Positions 55,523 to 64,000 of a stretch of DNA of 64,000 bases are shown piece by piece (positions within the stretch are counted from its first letter, which is position 1; each line of letters begins with the position of its first letter). The position numbers and the translations under genes are program-made. This DNA comes from Corylus avellana (lineage: Eukaryota > Streptophyta > Magnoliopsida > Fagales > Betulaceae), in assembly GCF_901000735.1 (NCBI RefSeq), contig NC_081551.1, positions 15,900,545-15,964,544 of the forward strand, given 5' to 3'. The notes beneath the pieces were generated by a model. It worked only from the letters and a program-made list of their open reading frames with translations. It was not told the DNA's origin and did no database searches.

Positions 55523-56042
55523 TGTTAAATCCCATATTAATAAAGTAAAAAAAAAAAAAAAAATTTAAAAAAGGTACTTTATATATCTAATAAGTGGGGA
55601 CCCAAGCCTATTAGATTAAACTTTTGGGTTAAAGTGGTGTTCAAATAAGTATACTAATGTATAATTGGTAAAAACTCACAAACCATTTATATTCGCAAAA
55701 AGTGGTATCAGAGTCATAATTAACTTCTTGTGACGAGTGTCTGGATGTGTCCCAGAGAGGGAGTTGGGTCAATGTAAAAGAAACTCACAAGTGAGGAGAA
55801 GATTGTTACGTTGTAATATATATAAGGGGGAAGGATGATTCGAATTAGTGATATCTGCTTCATGAGGCGTGGTCTCCAGCTGATTGAACTACTCCTTATT
55901 GAGGACGTATATAAAGAATGCTTAATATACCTAAGTGGGGACCCAAGCTCATTATTTTTAGGCTTTTGAGTCTGAGTGATGTTCAAATATGAATATTAAT
56001 GTAATCTCGGTAAAAATTCACAAACTATTTATCTCCCCAACA
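55523..56042 (+). mobile_element. TRIM-like retroelement with LTR and primer site
   Basis: A 175-bp LTR runs TGTTAAATCCCATATT (55523) to TATATTCGCA (55697), then TGGTATCAGAG at 55703, the initiator-Met primer site. About 200 bp later a second, partial LTR (about 55905-56042) repeats AAGTGGGGACCCAAGC, TGATGTTCAAATA and AATTCACAAACTATTTAT. There is no coding region. The start of the second LTR is lost. Confidence 0.72.
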
Positions 56043-56784
56043 TGTGGAAATTGCATGCATTTCCTCAAGTCCAATTAAGTTATAAACTATCTTGAGTAAG
56101 ACTCAAGATAGTTTATACTAATTAAATATGAGAATTTTTATTGTAAGAGTCAAATTCATGCCCCTTAGTATTTACCTAATTAACTATATAAAAATTACTT
56201 TGAGGCCACTGAACCAACAATAATAACAATCACATAATAGTTAACTTCTTTTTCTCTTTCTTCTTCTTCTTCTTTTTAATTTTTTTTTAATGGTTTCTCC
56301 AGAAGTTGCAGCTAAAGGTGTGTTCTCCAATGGTTTTCTTTCCTTCTCATTTTCATGATGTAGACATATATAATGAGGCATAATATCAAAGAGACAATGG
56401 GGAAGTGCGGACAGAGAAAGAGACTACGAGTCCATAAAAAGTGATTCCATTTTTTTCATCAGGTCCGGGTAGAGATCAACGGTCATGAGCGGCCAATCCG
56501 GTAGAACAACTCATCTTACAAAGAAGGGCAGCGGGAATGATAAGATGTTCTTCTATCATTGTATTGTTCTGATAATTGTAGGGACCCACGTCAGCTATCC
56601 TCCAAATCAGCAGTGAATTTCTTATTTAATTTTGTCATATGATACATGACAACTCTGGTGCACGAGTAAGGCAGCATTTGATCATCTGTAGTGGTACGGA
56701 TCATTGTAACTGTATCATTCTGTTAGTTCTGAATTTTTATTTTTATTTTTTTAATTAATTAATTATTTTTTTTGGGGGTTCTCT

Positions 56785-57245
56785 AGAAACTTCACAAAAT
56801 CCTCGAATTTCAACGTGTTTTAAAACTACCCCTGAAAGTTCAAAAAATATCATTTAGGAATACCTAAATGAGATTTGAAAAAAAAGGAGTACTACACATT
56901 CCAAATTTATTTCTTAAAAGTTGGTTTCCAAATAATGTGTCACTATCTCATGAGATTTATTATTTTGGAAAGTGTATCACCAACTCATGAGATGGTGACA
57001 TATCATTTGGGAACTAATTTTTGGGAAACAAATTTGGGATGTGTATCATTTCTCTTGAAAAAAATAGCTGAATCTTTGTAGTTTTGTTAGGCATTTTGAA
57101 AATTTTGACAAAATTTAACAGACAATCGTGATAGATGGGGACATTGCAAAAAATTGAAAGTTTGGTATCCTAAATTGAAAGTTTGTAAACTTTGAGAGAT
57201 AATTTCAAAACATGTGAAAATTCAGGGAGAATTTTGTGAAGTTTT
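56785..57245. mobile_element. long-TIR MITE, copy C (best preserved)
   Basis: The left end (AAACTTCACAAAATCCTCGA, then GTGTTTTAAAACTACCCCTG) is complementary over about 85 bp to the right end (TAATTTCAAAACATGTGAAA, AGGGAGAATTTTGTGAAGTTT). It carries an inner repeat of GTATCA words. It is the same family as 13600 and 27790. Confidence 0.72.
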
Positions 57246-58314
57246 TATTTATTTATTTATTTTTTTTATTTAAAAACAAAAAAAAAACAAAAAAAAAAAC
57301 AAAACCTTTAGATGGTTGATGCATTGGGGTTTAATCATGGAAAATTTACTTGGGTCCCAATATTTTGAATTGATTAAGCTCATTTTTATTTTTTATTTTA
57401 TTTTATTAGTTGTTCATAAAAGAAAAGAAGAGAAAAGAAACGAAGAGAAGAGCTGACACCCTTGCATGCATTTGACTGAGTCTTTGGCCAGCTTTAATAA
57501 TACATTTATAAATATTTGTATAAAGCAAGATTTCAATCAATTTTTAGAATTTGAAAAGGAATTTGTATTTTAGTTAAGTCTACGAAATAAAGGTCAAAAT
57601 GCACATGTACCTCGCAAGAATGGTAGTTGATCGATTTTGAAACCTTATTATGTTAGTAGTTGTTGCGGATGAGAAATTGGTGTAAAACAACGAGGGTGGG
57701 TTGGCCAAAGGTTGAAACGTCCAATCCCGTCTCCTAAATGATTCTAGTGATAACTTAGGGACAGCAGGAAGGGGTCGAGAGAGGGGGCCGGTAAACGACT
57801 CTAGTTTAAAATTTCATTAAACTAGCTAGAATTATGAGGGGGGAAAAAAAGAAGAAGAAAAAAGGGTGGGAAAATATGAAGAAAAAGTAGGGTAGGCAGG
57901 GACCAAGGCAGAGTTTAGTATGGGCAAGGTCAAGGGCCAATAAATTATGTTGTTAGGGGCCGATATGCAATAAAAAAAAAACTTATAATTTTTTTTTTTT
58001 TACCTTCAATTTTTTTTTCTTTATGAGTTGGGGGGTGGCCATTACCTATATGGGCCACCCCCTTCCTCCGTCCATGAGGATAGAGTATCTTTTTCAAGTA
58101 AATTAGAAAGAGAAATGAACATGCTATAATGCAATGTTATTATCTATTTAATACTTTCAATTTGCCCCCTTCTGGTAGCATTTTTTGTTAACTTAGACGG
58201 AAAATACATCACATGACTAAAATTGTCCATTACACTCCTTATTAGATGTGTAAAAATACAGTTATGCCCTTAGATTAAAAAAAAATAAAATTCCCTAGCT
58301 AGATTGTGGGTCTT
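57246..58314. other. intergenic, no gene seen
   Basis: The stretch is A/T-rich with a GC-richer part at 57680-57800. The palindromic GGGGTGGCC...GGGCCACCCC at 58030-58063 resembles a MITE hairpin, but no ends are visible. Confidence 0.4.
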
Positions 58315-58745
58315 TGTTGAGGAAGGAGAATCGGCAGATGCTGAGTTATTAGATACTGAATTAATAGTTATATAATATCTTGACAGAGAAGATCAAAACA
58401 CAAGAATGAAAAGAATCGATAGAATCAGGTGTAAATAGGGCAATATAGCCCAATACGCAAGAAATTGGGCATAACAAAGAATGAGATAGATAGAAGAGAA
58501 GAGTTCTTATTTCATTATTGTCAAGATACATCATATTACACGCTTAAATAGGAAGAAAATCAATATAAAGACCAATAAGAAAATGAAAGTGGAACATGTA
58601 AGTAGCTTAATGGAGTAGCCCAGCTTGCTGTCAATATTCCTACTAAGCAGAGGCAGCATGGCTATTCCACTATGCCTAGCTGTTCCATTATGCACATGGA
58701 GTATAGTTGTTGTTCCACTCTGCACGTGGAGCATAGTTGTCAACA
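58315..58745 (-). repeat. 3' LTR of the copia element
   Basis: It is 431 bp with TGTTGA...TCAACA inverted ends. The minus strand has a TATA-like TCCTATTTAAGCG near 58545 and CTTCTCTTCTATC after it. The polypurine tract joins directly at 58746. Confidence 0.85.
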
Positions 58746-58752
58746 CTTTCCC

Positions 58753-60827
58753 TCAAGATGGGGCATGGATGTCTCGCATGCCTATCTTGCATAAGGCTTC
58801 ATGAAGAACCCTACTTGATACCCCATTTGTCAAGATATCAGCAAGCTGTCACATATGGAGTAGATGATACCTTCTTAGATTTTTTCTTTAATGAAGTGTC
58901 GATCTATTTCAACATGCTTGGTTCGGTCATGTTGGACTAGATTATGAGCAATACTGATTGCTACCTTGTTATCACAATATAATCGTATGGAGTCGATGGA
59001 TTCAAAACCAAGCTCTTTTAGAAGTATTTTCAACCATAATGCTTTGAATTCTGCCTCTACACTGGATCTAGCAATCATCGATTGTTTCTTGCTTCTCTAT
59101 GTAACCAAATTACCTCCCACAAATGTGCAATACCTTGATGTGGATTGTCGATCCATAATCGAGCCAACCCAATCTACATCAGTATAGACTTCTATTTTCA
59201 AATGATCATGTCGAGAAAATAACAATCCTTTACCTGGTGAGGATTTTAAATAGAGAAGGATTTGGTAAACTGTTTCCATATAAATCTATCGTGGAGAATG
59301 CATGAATTGACTTACTACACTCCCAACGTATGCAATGTCCGGACGGGTGTAAGATAGATAGATCAATTGACCCACCAGTCGTTTATACCTTCCTTTGTAT
59401 GCATAAGGACTCTCACTAGCTTATCCTAGTTTGACATTTATCTTTACTAGATTATCAGTGGCTTTGCATTCGAGCAATCTTGTTTCTTTTAGCAGATCAA
59501 GAATACATTTTCTTTGAGAAATAAATATCCCGTGCTTTCTCCTTGTTACCTCAATTCCAAATAAATAATCAAGATTGCTAAAGTATTTTATTTCAAACTC
59601 ATTGGCAAGAGAGTGTTTTAAGATTTGTATCTTTTCATCATCATTATTTGTTAAGACAATATCATCTAAATATACAATCAAGGTTGTTATCTGTTGGGTA
59701 ATGGATCGGCCACTCTAGGCCCAACACACCACTTGGCCTGATCCAATATGCAAGCCCACTAAAGACAAGTCCAGGCTGAGATATAGTCGGCCTAGACCGA
59801 GACATGGCCAGTCCACTGAGGGTATAATAGTCCTTCCACCGAGGGTACAATGGTCCTTGAGTAAGTGAAGAAAACCCACGTTCACTAATAGACAAGGGAT
59901 ACGCCCAATGCCTAAGCAAAGTCCCACGTTCAATAGAACGTGTCCCATCTGTCAGCACAGAACCGAGCCACGTGTGCCTGAGAACAAATCGGGAGCCCAC
60001 ATCTAGGGCAAGCGTGGCCAAACCACCATTAACACACTCCACAATCTCAAGATCATGGAGTAACCCACAACCCATGATCCACTTCGCCAGCATTGCGCAG
60101 AATGGATCATCGGGAATGTGAGGCCAAGAATTGGGGAACGATAATCGCTACCTGATGACTATAAAAGGGAAGCTCCCGTTAATTATTTGGTAATCACAAA
60201 TCTCTCTCAAACTCTTATTGCTTACTTGCTCTCCCTCTCTCAAATCAAATACTGACTTAGGTATCGGAGCTATCCCCTGCTGGCACACCCTGGCAGCACT
60301 TATCCTAAATTTTCTTCTCTTGCGGATCAACGACTCCTCGAATTCGGTGCAAAGTCACTCATCGAAAAACTGTCATCTACATTATCTTTCCTTGAGTAGA
60401 ATGTTTAATGAAAAATGTATGATTAACCTAACTTTGCTTGTAACAAAATCTCTTTATAGCTTGAGAAAACTGCTGCAAACCATGCCCTTGGATAGTGTTT
60501 TAGACCATACAAAGCTTTTTTCAATTTGCACACTTTTCCCACTGTGGATGAATCCTCCAATCTAGGAAGAATTTCCATGTAGACTTCTTTTTTTACATCT
60601 CCATAAAGGAATGCATTTTTTACATCGAATTGATGAATGGACCAATCCAAATTTGTAGCTATCAACAGTATCACTCTAATTGAGTTCCTTTTCGCTACAG
60701 GAGCAAATGTTTCCTTATAATCAATCTCATAGGTTTGTTTAAAACCTTTTGCAACAAGTTTGGCCTTGTATTGTTCCACATAACCATCGGTTTTTATGTT
60801 TGATCGTGAACACCCACTTGCATCCAA
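58753..60827 (-). pseudogene. copia reverse transcriptase and RNase H, split by a solo LTR
   Basis: 60827-60387 gives the RT palm start (EQYKAKLVAKGFKQTYEIDY, TFAPVAKRNSIRVILLIA, HQFDVKNAFLYGDVKKEVYM, KKALYGLKHYPRAWF). The reading resumes at 59686 with the catalytic YLDD box (LIVYLDDIVLTNNDD) and FEIKYFSNLDYLFGIEV, then QILLYLKSSPGKGLLFS, and ends in RNase H ([38 protein letters not shown]). The stop TGA overlaps the polypurine tract at 58753. RT copies the element RNA and RNase H removes the template. A frameshift follows KHYPRAWF and further breaks lie at 59410-59280. Confidence 0.85.
59692..60381 (+). mobile_element. solo LTR (690 bp) inserted in the copia RT
   Basis: It begins TGTTGGGTAATGG and ends GTCATCTACA. 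TTATC stands on both sides (59687-59691 and 60382-60386), a perfect 5-bp duplication. TATAAAAGG at about 60161 followed by CTCTCTCAAACTC, and GACTTAGGTATCGGAG further on, give a gypsy-like U3-R-U5 order on the plus strand, antisense to the host copia. The partner LTR and internal region were lost by recombination. Confidence 0.93.
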
Positions 60828-61249
60828 CTACCTTCTTCCCATTAGGCAATTTAATAAGATCTCTAGTCTTATTTTTATGAAGAGCTTTCTTCTTTTCTCG
60901 CATTTTGGACACAAAGGAACGATATGATGATGAAAGATGTTGATAGAAAACAAAATTTGAGATGGGATTGTGTGTGTATGACCTGACTCATTTGCGTTGT
61001 GCAATGGGTAGACTCATATCATCAATGACAGGTATTACATAATTCATATAAAAAATAGTAGTATTACCTGAGTCAGATCAGATGTTTGGCATGTAGCATC
61101 AGGAATGATGTTATCTATTTGGCATTTGGAGTAAACTTTCAACTCATCCACAGGTGCCTCAGATGACTTATCAATATGTTCAGTAGGAGACTTGTTAGTA
61201 AGTTGTTTCTCCTGCTCAGGCATAGACGTATGAACTGGTAATGGAGTCA

Positions 61250-62180
61250 AGAAATCCTCCTCTTCATTCTAACTCTCCCCCTGAATAGGAGTTTGGGGTG
61301 TAAAGAAATATGATCATGTTTCAAAGAAAGTGACATCCATTGAGACAAAATGTTTTCGAGAGGGGGGGTGATAACACTTGTACCATTTGCCCACAAAGAC
61401 ACATTTAAGGGCTCAGTGTCTAACTTACCCCAAGCAAGACCATGGATATGGACAAAGCAAACACAACCAAAGACCTTTGGAGAGACACATTTCGAAGAAT
61501 AGAAAGGTGGGGACAATACCATAAGGGGTGTTTTAAACTCTAGGACCTGTGAAGACAATCTTATTAATGGAATAAGCAGTTGTGAGTAGGGCATCTCCCC
61601 AATATGATTTGGGAACATGCATATCAAGCATTATGGAACGAGTTACCTCTAAAAGATGTCGATTTTTTTGTTCAATAGCACCATTCTATGGTGGAGTATC
61701 CACACAAGTAGTTTAATGAATAATGCCTTGCTCATGAAAATACAAGTTGAGATCACTAGACATACTCACCTCCATTATTAGAACGGACAATTTGGATTTT
61801 TGTGTTAAACTGGGTCTGCACCATCTTATGAAACATTTGAAACACAGAGGATACATGCATCACTTTTTTCTTTTAACAAATAAACCCATGTAGTCCTAGA
61901 AAAATCATCAATAAAAGAAACAAACCGCCGATAACCAGATGAAGAGACCATCCGAGAAGGGCGCCATACACCAGTATGGACAAGAGCAAAAGACTCAACA
62001 ATTTTATTAGTACTAGGAGAAAAAGACACATGATGGTGTTTAGAAAGTTCACAAGTTTCACACTGTAACTTAGAAATGTTATTATCCTTAAATAAAGTAG
62101 GAAATATGTGTTGCAAAATTAAAAAGGAAGGATGTCCTAATCACTGATGCCAGAGCCAAATTTTCACTACAGAGTCATCT
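61250..62180 (-). pseudogene. copia GAG-pre-integrase and integrase, degenerate
   Basis: The GAG-pre-integrase part reads WHQ, stop, LGHPSFLILQHIFP with CETCELSKHHH (62160-62040). The integrase core follows (SGYRRFVSFIDDFSRTTWVY, FLLKEKSD), then the C-terminal part near 61620-61250 (MPKSYWG-type region read as FPNHIGEMPYSQL, and FGCVCFVHIHG). The first catalytic aspartate, normally in an HxDxWGP motif, is Gly here (HTGVWRP). Integrase would insert the cDNA; this copy cannot. Confidence 0.78.
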
Positions 62181-62829
62181 GCTTGACTTGTATGATAAAC
62201 ATGTATGAGCCATCCTTGTGTGCTTGGTTGAGAGTCTAGGTAGTACAATCCATCCCTCAAGCTACCTCTACCAATCATCCACCCCGTAACTAGGTCCTAA
62301 AAGAAGCAATAATGTGAGTAAAAAATGACTTGACAATTCAACTTAAGGGTAATACGAGCAATGGATAAGAGATTAGTAGCAAAACCAAAGACATGAAGAA
62401 CAAAGGAAAGGGTCATAGAAGGCATGACAGAGATAGATCATTTACCCAACACTAGGGAGAAATAGCCATCAGTTATTCTAACTTTTTCTCTGCCTGAACA
62501 AGGATTATATGACGAAAATATAGGGCACATACCAGTCATGTGATCAGAGGCACCAGAGTCAATGACCTAGGGATCATTAGTGTCAATAGCAGATGCATTT
62601 AAGGCAATAACTAAATTACCTGTATGAGAGAGAGATGCAATAGCAGGTGTGTCCAATTGAAATATAAGTTCATGGAGTGTCTCTTATTAGTCTTTGTTGA
62701 GGCACCTTGTATCAATAGAAAGGGAATGGGTATCTGGTGTGGGAATGGCCATCTCGACTAAGGAAGTATGATTGGCTCGAGACCTAGCTCTTCTACTCGT
62801 GCGACCCCTACGACCTTGGGTGGGCTGGC

Positions 62830-63659
62830 CATAAAGTCTCCAGTAAGTCTCTCGAGTATGTCACGACTGATTATAGTAGTCACAAAATAGTTTATCTTTG
62901 TCATCAAAGGTAGCATCTCTGGCTCGAACATGACCTTTCAAAGGACATAGAGAGGCACTTAGTAGGGTAGTTTGAGCCTGTGAATTGGTGTGCGACTCTC
63001 CTCATTTTGGACATATGAAAATACCTTTTGAAGGGATGGAAGAGGTTCCTTGCCAAAAATCTGAACTTGTACAGGATCATACTCTGAATTTAATCCACCA
63101 AATAATTCATAAATGTGTTCTTCTTCAATCATCTGCTTGTTTTTCACAGCATCAATGACACACTCAGGTTGCAAGTTCTGATAATGATCTAACTCCTACC
63201 ATAAACTCTGAGCTTATGAAAATAAGTAGCCATTAACCAGTCACCTTGAGTTAGTCCATGTATTCGTCACTTCAAGTCATACTTCAGTGCGGCGTTCCCC
63301 ATTTTGGAATAGGTCTAAGCAGCTGCATCCCAAACATCTTTTGCCGTACGAAGAAACAAGTATCCCTGACTAATATCCGGTTGCATTGAATGCAACAACC
63401 ATGACATAATGGTAGAATTATCGACTTCCCATTTATCATAAGTAGGATCATCAAGCTTTGGTTCTTGAATTTTTCCATTCAAGTATCCCATTTTACCTTT
63501 GCTCTTAATAGACAAGAGAGCAGACTGTGACCAAATAAGATAGTTAAGCTCATCTAATTTGACTATTGTGATTTAGAGAGTTGGAATTTCATTTTGGGAG
63601 GTCACCTGACTCTTAACCCTTTTCGTCTGATTTGTTTCCAGCATTTTCAAATTAGACAT
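62830..63659 (-). pseudogene. copia gag, degenerate
   Basis: The start is MSNLKMLETNQTKRVK at 63659, with a stop after about 28 codons. It then resumes with SIKSKGKMGYLNGKIQEPKL, NSTIMSWLLHSMQPDIS and FLRTAKDVWDAAA, and later ELFGGLNSEYDPVQVQIFGK. A zinc knuckle remnant near 62880 reads CDYYNQS, stop, HTRETYWRLYG, with two of its cysteines changed to Tyr. Gag packages element RNA. Confidence 0.78.
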
Positions 63660-63862
63660 CCAACCAAATAAATTTCTCTAACACAACTAGTGGGCTCAAA
63701 GAAAATTTGCAAATACAGGAAAAATTACTAAAAAAAAATTAATCAAAATAGAAACTCATCAACACTGATTAATCTGTAATCTTTTATTTTATTTTATTTT
63801 ATTTTACTTTTTATGTAAACTACAAGTCGTTTATGACTAACCTTCCATTTGGTACACTGCTG

Positions 63863-63954
63863 AACGACATGTCGTTTGTAGGACAGGAGCTGAACGACAA
63901 ACCAGTTCTAAACGACATGCCGTTTTCCATCCATTAGTAAACGACATGTCGTTT
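63863..63954. repeat. three copies of a 14-16-bp palindrome in the copia leader region
   Basis: AACGACATGTCGTT occurs at 63863-63876, a one-base variant at 63911-63924, and AAACGACATGTCGTTT at 63939-63954. A half copy, GAACGACAAACC, lies at 63892. It lies upstream of gag on the minus strand, near where the 5' LTR would begin. Confidence 0.85.
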
Positions 63955-64000
63955 AGACGCACAAAACAGAGCAGCCCTTTGCAACTGCCGGAGGTTCACG

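Larger units (their letters stand above)
58315..64000 (-). mobile_element. Ty1/copia retrotransposon, partial, degenerate
   Basis: The 3' LTR is 58745-58315 (TGTTGACAACTATG to CTTCCTCAACA on the minus strand), preceded by the polypurine tract GAGGGAAAG. Upstream on the minus strand lie, in copia order, RNase H and reverse transcriptase, integrase, the zinc knuckle and gag. The 5' LTR is beyond the right edge. Stops, frameshifts and an inserted solo LTR make it inactive. The left flanking pentamer is GTCTT, which would be repeated beyond the 5' LTR if the insertion is intact. Confidence 0.88.

Noticed and set aside
59662..60093. 143-codon minus-strand frame in the copia region
   Set aside because: It lies inside the inserted solo LTR and crosses its boundary; it is not part of the copia polyprotein.

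Overview
The window is nuclear DNA of a flowering plant, most likely a woody eudicot. The evidence is GT-AG introns in AT-rich spacers, two MIR396 hairpins, orthologues of Arabidopsis RIF1-type, RFS6/DIN10 and DAYSLEEPER proteins, and a heavy load of plant transposable elements (CACTA, copia, LINE, tRNA-derived SINE, hAT, PIF/Harbinger and long-TIR MITEs). I cannot name the species from sequence alone. Most of the 64 kb is repeat-derived.

Host genes, left to right: (1) 1-885, minus strand, the first four coding exons of a RIF1-like gene that runs off the window. (2) 15391-18138, plus strand, a complete four-exon galactinol-sucrose galactosyltransferase / alkaline alpha-galactosidase of the RFS6 (DIN10) type, with TATA box, 5' UTR intron and poly(A) signal. 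(3) 20121-22676, minus strand, a single-exon DAYSLEEPER-type domesticated hAT transposase of 851 aa. Its N-terminus is 23 consecutive 8-residue repeats, and its 5' UTR is split by an intron of about 3 kb. (4) and (5) two MIR396 hairpins facing each other about 7.4 kb apart: 44270-44417 (plus, miR396a-type) and 51733-51841 (minus, miR396b-type).

Mobile DNA: 1-6 kb has LINE and retroposon remnants and tRNA-type SINEs. 6.6-12.3 kb is a composite array in which a small LTR element (TGATAGG...CCTATCA ends, initiator-Met PBS) is followed by two units with inverted internal regions, each associated with a CAGGGCCGGC-ended hAT MITE; one unit is split by a 1.2-kb solo LTR. 29.1-31.2 kb is a LINE carrying a solo LTR with a perfect 5-bp target duplication and a MITE. 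31473-43030 is an 11.56-kb CACTA element with both termini, subterminal arrays of CACGTCA palindromes, and decayed TNP2 and second-ORF genes; a SINE and a hAT MITE have inserted into it. 58315 to the right edge is a minus-strand copia element with its 3' LTR, degenerate gag-pol, and a 690-bp solo LTR inserted in the reverse transcriptase.

How things fit together: the host genes are independent loci, not an operon. The two MIR396 loci would give miRNAs that differ only at the last base and in known plants repress GRF transcription factors. The strongest observations are the DAYSLEEPER octapeptide array, the bounded CACTA element with its palindromic ends, the inverted retroelement array, and several insertions that can be dated relative to each other.
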